A stretch of DNA of 64,000 nucleotides, taken from the IMG/VR virus record IMGVR_UViG_3300033064_003457, positions 1 through 64,000 of that record. One strand, written 5' to 3'. Shown one piece after another: positions 53,749-61,484 of the stretch (position 1 is its first letter; the number at the start of each line of letters is the position of its first letter). Source of the stretch: a virus. The position numbers and the translations under genes are program-made. The notes under the pieces were generated by a model. It was not told where the DNA came from and did not search any database. It worked only from the letters and a program-made list of their open reading frames with translations.

Positions 53749-55125
53749 TTAGCTCCAGTCAGAATATACTCCAGGAGATTTAAGGATTCTTTCTGTCCTT
53801 TTATTTGCCCCGAGCCTGCCATCTTCAGGAACACTCCATGTTCTAACGCCTCTCATTGGAGGTGTTGCTGGATTGGCTACGCCCTTAATAACCATCTTTG
53901 CTCTAGCCCTTCTGTATTTGCCTAACAATTGTTTTAGCCAAGCATTGCTACACTCTAAAGCCTTAGCTATAGAACTCTTTACGCCATCCTGAACCTCAGT
54001 CCCTTCCTGGATTGAGAAATCTCCCAATCTTTTCATTTCTCCGGCACCCGATGAGGCCATGTCTAATAATCTGGCGTGTAAAAGATCGTATTGAGTTTTG
54101 CAAAATACCCACATTTTTGCTGCAAACGTTGGAGAACTTAGCGCCCATTGAGACTGATCATACATAACATTTGCTATATTATATGCCTCTAGGGAGTTAA
54201 GGTATATCGTCCTATTAATAACATCGTCGTTAACATCACGGATAAATGGTCCTATTGCTGTTCTTATTTTTTTTACTGTGCTATACAAAGGATAGTAACA
54301 AGTAGTAAACATAAACTCATAGTCATCACTAAGTAAGTTGCCCTGATAATCTTTTACATCCTCAGAAACAGTTACTGTTACTTCGTTGTTCACTCTCCAT
54401 GTCGTATGATTGTCTTGATACGTAGATGGAGTCCATGTAATGGTATCACCAGTTACGTTGGCAACAGTTCCGCTAGGAGTTGCTGTTGTGGTTGATGGGT
54501 CTCCGTCTACAGCCTCAACAGACAATGCTATCCAGTCTTGCTCTACAGCAGTACCACTAGCTAATAGTCTATTGAATTTTACACTGACGCTATCGCCCCA
54601 TGTAACAGTTGTGTGATCGCTGCTCTCTGTACCTAGATTTGTACCATAGTTTCCTGGTGTAGTTTTTGTAATAGCAAAAGATGTTTGAGATCTTGGCTCT
54701 AAAACCTTGGCTACTGGAGAACTGGCCACAGGTGTGTCTGGTTGCGTTTCTGGAATCGTGTCTTCTGGTGCCTCGTACAACTCTGTACCAGTAGTAAAAT
54801 ACCAAGTAGCAGTTGTAACTAAGCTCTCTGATGATGCGTTCTTTACACATGTACTAGATTGATCTGCACCTACCACTACAACATTATAGGTAGTGTTTTC
54901 ATCGAATATACTATCAGGGGTTATAGTAGCAGTATAGGTAGAACTACTGTACCCTATCGTTTTATCAATAAGCTCATAGTCTGAAGACCTGTAGACCAAT
55001 ATAGTGTTATCTGTCAGCGTGCTAGAGTCAACGTTTTGATCAAACACTAGATATATAAGCTGATTTAAGTATATATTAGTAGCGTTTATTGCTGGTATTC
55101 TACTACTTAATTGTGGTGCAGCCAT
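53749..55125 (-). CDS. Neck-region protein with SbsA-type Ig-like domains
   Basis: A 458-residue protein. The first 250 residues contain two copies of an SbsA/Big_5-like Ig fold: SRIPAINATNIYLNQLIYLV with FDQNVDSSTLTDNTILVYRS, and the second with SVSVKFNRLLASGTAVEQDW. Each ends in a T-F-T/FTT motif. The C-terminal 200 residues are helical and basic. It lies among head-completion genes, so the Ig domains may decorate the neck or whiskers. ATG start. Confidence 0.72.
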   Translation of the reverse strand: MAAPQLSSRIPAINATNIYLNQLIYLVFDQNVDSSTLTDNTILVYRSSDYELIDKTIGYSSSTYTATITPDSIFDENTTYNVVVVGADQSSTCVKNASSESLVTTATWYFTTGTELYEAPEDTIPETQPDTPVASSPVAKVLEPRSQTSFAITKTTPGNYGTNLGTESSDHTTVTWGDSVSVKFNRLLASGTAVEQDWIALSVEAVDGDPSTTTATPSGTVANVTGDTITWTPSTYQDNHTTWRVNNEVTVTVSEDVKDYQGNLLSDDYEFMFTTCYYPLYSTVKKIRTAIGPFIRDVNDDVINRTIYLNSLEAYNIANVMYDQSQWALSSPTFAAKMWVFCKTQYDLLHARLLDMASSGAGEMKRLGDFSIQEGTEVQDGVKSSIAKALECSNAWLKQLLGKYRRARAKMVIKGVANPATPPMRGVRTWSVPEDGRLGANKRTERILKSPGVYSDWS

Positions 55126-55137
55126 GTTTATCCTTTT

Positions 55138-55635
55138 TTATTCTGTTCCCTTAGTCAAACTAATCTCTATTTTTTCTTGACCTTCTTCTACTACGTTAGA
55201 AACACCAGCCAGTTTGTCTAAATATCTTTCGAATAATTTTATTACGCTAGACCTAGGCTCTGATCCTTTATTCTTTCCTTTCTTTTCTTCCTCTAATAGA
55301 GACTCTAGTTTTTTAAGCTTTTCGCTATTCTTAAGCTTCTTGCTATCCATCAAGCTATCTATGTAGATCATTATATTTTTTCTTCCATTATCTAATACAG
55401 AACTATCATCCTTATCTACTGTGGTTACTTCTTTTTTATCTTCAGGCCAACCTACAGATAGGTCACCCATGCGAATTGATACGTTGATTCTCGCTAGTAT
55501 GTCATCGCTTATATCCTCAGGTATTATTGCTGTTTCTTTTCCCGGTTTTAAATTAATTCCCTTGTCACCTTGGAAGAAGAATAATCTTCTCTTCTTATTT
55601 AAACTTACCCTACTGCCTTTCTTAGCAACACTCAT
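55138..55635 (-). CDS. Small head protein
   Basis: A 165-residue protein, started at ATG 55635 with GGAGGA seven bases upstream; a longer frame would run into the MCP hairpin. Residues 1-75 are basic then beta-rich (RRLFFFQGDKGINLKPGKET); residues about 85-165 form a long, highly charged helix (KLKNSEKLKKLESLLEEEKK). It follows the MCP. Head-tail joining or head-completion are likely roles. The family is not recognised. Confidence 0.65.
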   Translation of the reverse strand: MSVAKKGSRVSLNKKRRLFFFQGDKGINLKPGKETAIIPEDISDDILARINVSIRMGDLSVGWPEDKKEVTTVDKDDSSVLDNGRKNIMIYIDSLMDSKKLKNSEKLKKLESLLEEEKKGKNKGSEPRSSVIKLFERYLDKLAGVSNVVEEGQEKIEISLTKGTE

Positions 55636-55663
55636 ATAAAAATCCTCCGATATATTACAAATC

Positions 55664-55702
55664 CAGTGACTAGGGGAGGAATTACCCTCCCCAAGATCAC
55701 TG
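55664..55702 (-). ncRNA. GC-rich hairpin just after the MCP gene
   Basis: On the minus strand CAGTGA...GGGGAGG GTAATT CCTCCCC...TCACTG forms two stacked stems with a small internal loop, ten bases after the MCP stop. No U-run follows, which argues against a simple terminator. The shape and placement match the hairpin after the tube gene, the other highly expressed structural gene. Confidence 0.75.
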
Positions 55703-55711
55703 AAAAACAAT

Positions 55712-56480
55712 TTATGTAGTAGTTACACCTGTCTGATCTATGGTAGGTAACGCGCCAGAACCAGCCTGCCAATTAAGCATATCTTCAATAGCGTATGCTT
55801 TAGCAATGCTTGTGTTCTTAGCAACGGCAACTGCGTTGCCTTCGTTAAGAATACCTAAACCGTATCTTTCTCTAAACTTGATAGATCTAATATCTCTATT
55901 CGGGTCATCCCATTCTTCATTAGTTACATCTTCGTCAACAACAAGGATACCAAGTTCATTGGTATCGCACATAATTATATCAGTTGTTGCCGCAGTTGCA
56001 CCAGAACCAGCTGTATAAGAACAGAACGGACTTACTATGATCCGTAATGGTGCTGGGAAAAGATTAGGTACATTAGAGAAGGTTGAAGACATTGAAGTGG
56101 CTTGCGCCGTAGGTCCAACGTTAACTCCACCAGTATACCAGCTTTTCGCCAAACCAGCTTGCCCCTGTAGAGGGGAGAAGATCGGTCCACCGTTAGCAAA
56201 ACCAAAAGCTCTTAAAATAGGATCACGTGCAAAAGTTAACCAGCCAAGAGGGCTCATTAAAAGAGCATTAGGCACAAAACCCTGTCTTACTATATTAGCA
56301 TACATAACTAACAAATCATCTAAAGTGATTGTAGCATTTCCATTACCTGCAGAATCACGTCCTGATGTTTGTAGGTTGTTAACATTATAATCAAAAGTAG
56401 TAGCACCTTCATTAGTGATCATGTTAAAAATCTTTGTTTCTTTATGCCGCGCCAGTGCTCTACCCGCAGCTTTAATATGC
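55712..56480 (-). CDS. Major capsid protein, exon 3 of 3
   Basis: Codes for the last 256 residues. It opens with the HIKAAGRALARHKETKIFNM motif that continues the family signature of exon 2 (ITDEMLRYSQYDV). It includes a NLFPAPLRIIVSPFC beta stretch and a C-terminal helix, all typical of HK97-fold capsid proteins of large phages. The splice at 56480/56481 restores the reading frame (Val codon GT/G). The internal ATG seen at 56422 is not a gene start. The 434-residue product from the three exons has normal MCP length. Confidence 0.9.
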
Positions 56481-57391
56481 CTTAAGTGTTACCCATAATT
56501 ATGGGGTCTAAACATTTCTGCTAGACTCTTGTGCTCTCACACAAGAACGGACTATATCATCATGCCCTTTAGCATGCCAGTCGCTGTTTTTATCGATTTT
56601 ATATTTCATAGAAGGAATTATATATTTAGATATTTGAGGAGATAATTTATCAAATTCTGTTCCGTTAGTCCTCAATCTGTACTTATCTCTTGTTTTGCTT
56701 ACTTTAAAATTTACTCCCAAAATATTCTTTAAGTGTTTGGCTAGAATGAGTTGATCTTCTATAGGATAGCAATCGGTACACAATGTAGCATCCCATCCAG
56801 CGCTTCTATACTTACCTATTCTATCGTGGTTACATCTATCTTTTTTCGTACATTTTTTAAAATGATGAAAAAGATTGCCATCATCCATCCACATTATGGC
56901 AAAACTTTGAGGGGTTATATAATTTAGTATATCTTTTGTTATTCTTTTATTGTTATTTATATATATTCTATTATATATATCCCTATACCAAGGATGCGCT
57001 CTACTTGTAGACGTAATCATTATTCTATCATCACAATAAGTTCCGATAGGTGAGTATTTATGCACTCTCATTTTTGTTACATCACTTAATAAATTTGTTT
57101 TCCAGGTTAGGTATTCTTCCTGTTTTCCGGAGTGGCACATAGAATAGTGCACGCTATTGCCTCTCTTGCATAAATAACCATCCCCAAGAATCATTCCAAC
57201 TATGATATCTTTTGTTTCTTTCTTGCTTGTTTTCAACATGGAATTTCTCCCAATAATTAGTTATCGATAAATTTAGTCTCTACGGGTTCCCTTATTGGGC
57301 TTCCCACGGTATTGCCCTCGACTTTACGTTAGGGGTTTCACCGTTTTCAACTGGTTTATTGAGCACACAAGAAATTCTCTCTATGCTCATT
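56481..57391 (-). ncRNA. Group I intron 2 in the MCP gene, with endonuclease ORF
   Basis: A 911-base insert. The 5' exon ends GATGT and the intron's own GCAT pairs with ATGT to give P1 with the conserved U-G at the splice site. The core shows ACGGTGAAACC..GGCAATACCGTG (P3-P6 region) and ATATAGTCCG (P7), then stem-loops CTTGTG/CACAAG, TCTA/TAGA and CCCCAT/ATGGG. The final base is G. The homing endonuclease frame lies inside and overlaps P7 and P9. Removal joins GT and GCAT in frame, supporting the boundaries. Confidence 0.88.
56508..57239 (-). CDS. LAGLIDADG homing endonuclease in MCP intron 2
   Basis: A 243-residue site-specific endonuclease that would spread the intron to intronless alleles. 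Two LAGLIDADG helices: IIVGMILGDG (12-21) and FAIMWMDDG (113-121), each followed by the beta strands of the half-sites. The ATG has GGGAG seven bases upstream. The 3' end extends into the intron core (P7-P9), so intron folding and translation compete. The frame is intact and probably active. Confidence 0.9.
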   Translation of the reverse strand: MLKTSKKETKDIIVGMILGDGYLCKRGNSVHYSMCHSGKQEEYLTWKTNLLSDVTKMRVHKYSPIGTYCDDRIMITSTSRAHPWYRDIYNRIYINNNKRITKDILNYITPQSFAIMWMDDGNLFHHFKKCTKKDRCNHDRIGKYRSAGWDATLCTDCYPIEDQLILAKHLKNILGVNFKVSKTRDKYRLRTNGTEFDKLSPQISKYIIPSMKYKIDKNSDWHAKGHDDIVRSCVRAQESSRNV

Positions 57392-57466
57392 ACATCGTAT
57401 TGACTATATCGTAACATCTCATCAGTAATTCTTACCTTGACACCAGATTTCCCGATGAATGCTGTA
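57392..57466 (-). CDS. Major capsid protein, exon 2 of 3
   Basis: A 75-base exon encoding TAFIGKSGVKVRITDEMLRY and SQYD, a highly conserved MCP stretch. It begins with one base that completes the Val codon split by intron 1 (GT/T) and ends with two bases of the Val codon split by intron 2 (GT/G). It lies outside any long open frame and is detectable only by intron boundary logic. Total coding length over the three exons is 1305 bases, exactly 435 codons. Confidence 0.88.
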
Positions 57467-57765
57467 CAATTTTGTTGCTACACGCGACCTGTTATATCTT
57501 CACCACAACAAGGACATATTAATTTGTGACCAGGAAGATGCTTTGAAACTGTTGTAAGTTCCAATTTTGTGTGGCTCGATCATTTCTGCCGAGCTCTGCA
57601 TGTTTCCATGCAGTTCAGACTATCGCTTCGCACATAAGTGCGTCCCATTGCTTAGTCGTTGCAGCTGCACAGATCTCTGAGATCTTGCTTGCTGTGGATT
57701 GCCATAGCTTTCGCCTTAGGGTTCCCCAATTAATCAAACGGGATTTAAACACGGCTACTTTGTTA
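57467..57765 (-). ncRNA. Group I intron 1 in the MCP gene (no complete endonuclease)
   Basis: A 299-base insert. The exon end TACGGT pairs with GCCGTG in the intron (six pairs including the conserved U-G at the splice site). The core GGGGAACC..GGCAATCC, then ACGACTA..ATAGTCTG (P7) and stem CTGCATG/CATGCAG (P9), closely parallels the td intron of phage T4. The stem GCTCG/CGAGC follows, then a tail ending in G. It contains a 33-codon frame without start codon that ends in CPCCGEDITGRV, possibly an endonuclease remnant. Confidence 0.85.
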
Positions 57766-58226
57766 ACCGTACCAGCTACTTCGAGTTTTCTTTCCGGATA
57801 TTCTCCGCCTTCTGGAATATCTTCAGCTGTAAAAGCACCAGCTGCTGGGAAAGTAATCTGTTGCCCGGCAGAAAATCTGATAGTATGTAACAAACTAGTA
57901 CCAACTAACAAGGGTTCCATGGCTTCCTTAACTACATTGGAAACAACTCTTCCAATGAGTATTGAAGCATCTGGGGTAGAAAGAGCATCAACTAAATCTT
58001 TATAACCAATTTTCTGATCTCTCTTAGAGGTATCATACTGGTCATTCTGATTTTCGTAACCATTGTTACGCCAAATTTTCCATGTATTGTCATACTTGTC
58101 TTGCAATTTACCATCGGAAAATTCAGAACTCTTACCTTCTACGCCTGCAGATTTCAATTGCTTGGTCACCTTGGCAGTTATTGTATCTACTAATTCTTCA
58201 TTCACTACCAACTTGTCGTCTGCCAT
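57766..58226 (-). CDS. Major capsid protein, exon 1 of 3
   Basis: First 153 residues of the 434-residue HK97-fold capsid subunit that forms the head shell. The ATG at 58226 is preceded by AAAGGAGGAAA seven bases upstream. Residues about 1-90 form the N-arm and first helices. Residues 115-150 (FPAAGAFTAEDIPEGGEYPE) are the characteristic E-loop/P-domain border of capsid proteins from large phages. The apparent open frame continues past 57766 into intron sequence; that part (WGTLRRKL...) is not protein. Exons: 58226-57766, 57466-57392, 56480-55712. Confidence 0.9.
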
Positions 58227-58265
58227 AACTATATTTCCTCCTTTATTTTTATATTTTAACCTCAA

Positions 58266-59048
58266 CTAGGCTACCATTAACTGAATTAACATCTTTTCGC
58301 TATAAGCTGTGCTATTATCGTAGTCATATAAATGCTGAGGTATACCACCAGTATCAGAGCCAGAAAGACCAAGCCCAGGTACTGTTTGAACTTTATCTAA
58401 ATTATCAACTGCAGCAACTGTAGATCTCTGAATACATCTACCAACAATCTGTGTTACATCGTCAGTGTTATCTCTCCAGATTATATATCCACCATTGATA
58501 TCTGCCTGTACTAAATCTCCAGGATTAATAGTACCAGAAGCATCGCATCCAGACTTTATAGGAACTTCAATTAGGTAATCACAAAGAACTGCTACCTTAT
58601 CCTGTACTTGATAGTTGTTATACTTAGTTAACCCAGTTGGGCTTGCGCTATCAAACCCTTGATTAAGATTCTGATAATAATCATAAGGTGCTACACCTAC
58701 TGGTTTATTGCCTGGGGCATAAGCCGTGGTTGTTTTTGCCGCAGAAACGTATGTGTCATGTCCACCATCATCATAATCGATAGTAAGCCCTACATCACTA
58801 GCAACGTAAGTGTACTGGTGAGAAGCTCCACCGTTTGCCCACACAAGATCTCCACTGGCGTCTATAGCTACTACAATACCAGCCTTAATAACAACCCAGT
58901 CGTTCAAGTATTGATCCTGTACTGATACAGGAAGATACTGAGCTGGTTTTGCTTCAAATGCTGGCCTTTCTCCTTGAGATATTTCCATGAATTCTCGTAC
59001 TAAGTTACTATTGCGTTCATATCCTCTTGGGACCCTATTGTCAGCCAT
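58266..59048 (-). CDS. Head protein, possible capsid decoration or head-fibre base
   Basis: A 260-residue protein between scaffold/protease and MCP. It starts with a short helical, charged stretch (RGYERNSNLVREFMEISQGE), continues with beta-rich segments (VVIKAGIVVAIDASGDLVWA) and includes KSGCDASGTINPGDLVQADI, a small barrel-like pattern. Such proteins bind the capsid surface or plug hexamers. No enzyme motif is seen. GGAGG lies before the ATG. Confidence 0.65.
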   Translation of the reverse strand: MADNRVPRGYERNSNLVREFMEISQGERPAFEAKPAQYLPVSVQDQYLNDWVVIKAGIVVAIDASGDLVWANGGASHQYTYVASDVGLTIDYDDGGHDTYVSAAKTTTAYAPGNKPVGVAPYDYYQNLNQGFDSASPTGLTKYNNYQVQDKVAVLCDYLIEVPIKSGCDASGTINPGDLVQADINGGYIIWRDNTDDVTQIVGRCIQRSTVAAVDNLDKVQTVPGLGLSGSDTGGIPQHLYDYDNSTAYSEKMLIQLMVA

Positions 59049-59076
59049 TATTTACTTCCTCCTTTTTCCTCGTTTA

Positions 59077-60600
59077 CTACACACCCTTACCGAAGAGCTT
59101 ATTGAGAGTCTCTTTTTTAGTCGTTGGCTCGCTAGTTGCAATGTCTTCGACCTCGTTGGTCTTATCAACATGAACAGCTGCCGGAGAATCTACTAGCTCA
59201 CTTAAGGGATTTGTAGCAATTAGTTGTTCTTGTTCTAATCGTAAATCATTAATTTGATCTTTGAGAGACTCTAAACTTCTCTGTGAAAATTCCTCTACCT
59301 TACTATCGCGGGCATCTGGGGTCTTAATACCCACAACATCTGGTTTTCTTAGTAATTTCTTAAGATCATATAGTCTCTCAGAAACATTTTTTTGTAACTC
59401 TGACTTAGACGCTATACTTTCATCTAACAATCTTTTATTGTCTTCATTGTTTTTTGATAAGTCTCCCTCTAGTTCTTTAATCTTTGCGGTGAGGGCATCT
59501 TTTTCACCAGCACATTTGCTTAATTCGTCAGCTCCATCATTACATGATGCTCCTTCTTTGGCTTTAGTGAGTTCATCAACAACCTTATCATGCTCTTCCT
59601 TAGAAACGCTACTATCCTTATATGTATTAAATTCCTTCTGTAGCGTATCCAATTTAAGATCGCACCCAGCCTCAGATCCACTGTCTTTTTTTGCAACTTC
59701 TTCATCTATTAGTTGCTTAACAACTTCAGACTCTAGTAGTTGGTCTTTGGTTAATTCTTCTAATTTCACTTCGTCCTCCTTATTGGATTGTGCTATCTTA
59801 TTGGATTTGTCGAGAAGATGAAGAATAATATCGTCATCCTCGCCTGATTCATCATCCAATAAACTATATAGATTCTTATTACCAGAATCAAAACCCACAA
59901 ATATCTTTTCCTTAGGGTTGTCGGCATATAACGATATCTCTGCGTTACCGTCAGAACGAATACCATCAACCATCAGTGCCTCTTTAACTCCAGCAAACTC
60001 ATCGGCAGGGATATTGACAAAAGATACTTCTTTATAATTAAGATCACCAGTAGTAACGTAGGCTAATTCCTTGTCATACTTTGTACCAAGAATATGTTCG
60101 CATGGTCCTTCCTTGCTCCAGTCTGAGTTACAGATAGAACAAAAAGCATGGTTAGTTGACATCCGAACCGATACAGTGTCATACCTACCATCTAATATTT
60201 TTCTTATTGCTTCTTTATCTGTTATTCTTACAGTGAGCCTAACAAAGCCATATCCGTCGCTTTCCTTTAGTATAGGTCTGTACTGACTATCTTGTACTGA
60301 TCTTTCTGTGTTTATATATTTTGCTTTAATAACTCTACCTATAGGGTCTGAGTTTTCATCATGGTTAGTCAACACTGGCTTCTTATATGGAGCAGTCCAA
60401 CTTCTGATGCCCTTCTGCATGGATTCTGGAGGATAAATTCTATTGTTTATCAAAGTTCCTGCGTGAGAAGCGTCTATCTCACATACCAAGCTATAGTCTT
60501 TCTTGACCTCATCAGAGTCAGACAACATAAGTTTTTTGTCCTTATCTTCTATGTTCAGCCCTATGGTAAATTTGTCGTATAACTCTAACTGTTTTCCCAT
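59077..60600 (-). CDS. Prohead protease fused to a scaffold-like coiled-coil domain
   Basis: A 507-residue protein from the ATG at 60600 (AAGGAGA five bases upstream). Residues about 30-230 are the prohead protease: SVRMSTNHAFCSICNSDWSK, GPCEHILG and KEVSFVNIPADEF match SPO1-like capsid maturation proteases with a cysteine-rich insert. Residues about 265-500 are acidic, Lys/Glu-rich coiled coils (LSKCAGEKDALTAKIKELEG onward), typical of scaffolding proteins. One chain may thus shape the head and then cut itself and the capsid. No separate scaffold gene is seen. Confidence 0.82.
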   Translation of the reverse strand: MGKQLELYDKFTIGLNIEDKDKKLMLSDSDEVKKDYSLVCEIDASHAGTLINNRIYPPESMQKGIRSWTAPYKKPVLTNHDENSDPIGRVIKAKYINTERSVQDSQYRPILKESDGYGFVRLTVRITDKEAIRKILDGRYDTVSVRMSTNHAFCSICNSDWSKEGPCEHILGTKYDKELAYVTTGDLNYKEVSFVNIPADEFAGVKEALMVDGIRSDGNAEISLYADNPKEKIFVGFDSGNKNLYSLLDDESGEDDDIILHLLDKSNKIAQSNKEDEVKLEELTKDQLLESEVVKQLIDEEVAKKDSGSEAGCDLKLDTLQKEFNTYKDSSVSKEEHDKVVDELTKAKEGASCNDGADELSKCAGEKDALTAKIKELEGDLSKNNEDNKRLLDESIASKSELQKNVSERLYDLKKLLRKPDVVGIKTPDARDSKVEEFSQRSLESLKDQINDLRLEQEQLIATNPLSELVDSPAAVHVDKTNEVEDIATSEPTTKKETLNKLFGKGV

Positions 60601-60641
60601 ATGTTTCTCCTTAACATTACTGTCCAAGCTTTACTACGTAA

Positions 60642-61313
60642 TTATACACCGGTATAGTTTGCCGTAAGATTCATGGCTGCCGACGCAGCTCCCCCAGAAT
60701 TATTCTGTAGCCATACATAATAATCTGTGTTATTTTTTAATTTCCATGTAGTCGTAGGAGCGTTAATCCCTAAGGTTAAATCACCTATCACTGAATCCCA
60801 TATCTTATATGATCCACTAGCAGTAACTGTAGGATTGTTAAGAAACTCAGCTGTCATAGAGTGCGTAGTTGTCCTGTCCATATTGTGTGACGATATTGCC
60901 ACACCACTTGCTGATACTGTAGGATTCTCCCACAATTCTACCCACCATTCACCTCCACCGGTAAATGATAATTGTGTAGTTATGTTGTCTCGCTTAGGAC
61001 AGATTAAAAGAGATACGGCTTCAGCATCTGCGATGTCATGCCAAACCTTACTCACACTATACATCTCTCCTTTTTCTGTAAGGTGCCTGTCTAAATCTAC
61101 CGTAGTTAACCCATCCTTGTGTATGTAAGCCCCAATGTCCACTGGAACACCACTAGGCCAGTTCTCAGTATTAATCTGTACTTGGCCATTGATAGCTATA
61201 TCTCCAGAGGCCGGTAAAACCACCTTGAACATATCGAGGTCATTATGGTATCCTAAGTGTCTTGCTGTTAGATCGCTAATCCTCAATGAATCTATCAATG
61301 GATCATATCCCAT
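60642..61313 (-). CDS. Head-region beta-rich structural protein
   Basis: A 223-residue protein with strand-rich pattern and GGAG before its ATG. SFTGGGEWWVELWENPTVSA and WKLKNNTDYYVWLQNNSGGA resemble jelly-roll or Ig-like surface proteins that decorate phage heads. Between portal and protease genes, a decoration or head-fibre role is plausible. No family is recognised by sequence alone. Confidence 0.62.
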   Translation of the reverse strand: MGYDPLIDSLRISDLTARHLGYHNDLDMFKVVLPASGDIAINGQVQINTENWPSGVPVDIGAYIHKDGLTTVDLDRHLTEKGEMYSVSKVWHDIADAEAVSLLICPKRDNITTQLSFTGGGEWWVELWENPTVSASGVAISSHNMDRTTTHSMTAEFLNNPTVTASGSYKIWDSVIGDLTLGINAPTTTWKLKNNTDYYVWLQNNSGGAASAAMNLTANYTGV

Positions 61314-61325
61314 AATCTTCTCCTA

Positions 61326-61484
61326 TTATTTTTCTTTGGCTGGGCTTTTTTTCTTATTAGCCCCACTTTTGCTATACCTTTTATTAAGGTCTAATTGTAC
61401 TTGTTTAAAATATTCTGCATTTTGACCTTTGCTCGGATCGTAAGGACCGACACCAGCCGTTGAACCACCTATGCTAGCTCCCAT
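61326..61484 (-). CDS. Small basic head protein overlapping the portal gene end
   Basis: A 52-residue frame starting at ATG 61484 inside the portal C-terminus, with GGAGG six bases upstream, ending at TAA 61328-61326. It reads MGASIGGSTAGVGPYDPSKG, then QNAEYFKQVQLDLNKRYSKS and GANKKKSPAKEK. The Gly/Ser start and Lys-rich end suggest a nucleic acid- or capsid-interacting peptide, perhaps internal to the head. It fills an otherwise empty gap of about 150 bases, which supports it being real. Confidence 0.65.
   Translation of the reverse strand: MGASIGGSTAGVGPYDPSKGQNAEYFKQVQLDLNKRYSKSGANKKKSPAKEK

Noticed and set aside
55712-56422. Separate gene starting at the ATG at 56422
   Set aside because: The codons before it (HIKAAGRALARHKETKIFN) continue the capsid motif in frame to the splice site at 56480, so it is an internal Met of exon 3.
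57615-57765. Open reading frame that appears to extend the capsid N-terminal exon
   Set aside because: The sequence after 57766 matches the group I intron core (GGGGAACC, P7 and P9 stems), and the encoded peptide breaks the capsid family pattern, which resumes at 57466.
60625-60650. Minus-strand promoter before the prohead protease
   Set aside because: A TATAAT exists near 60640 but no -35 box is found at proper spacing.
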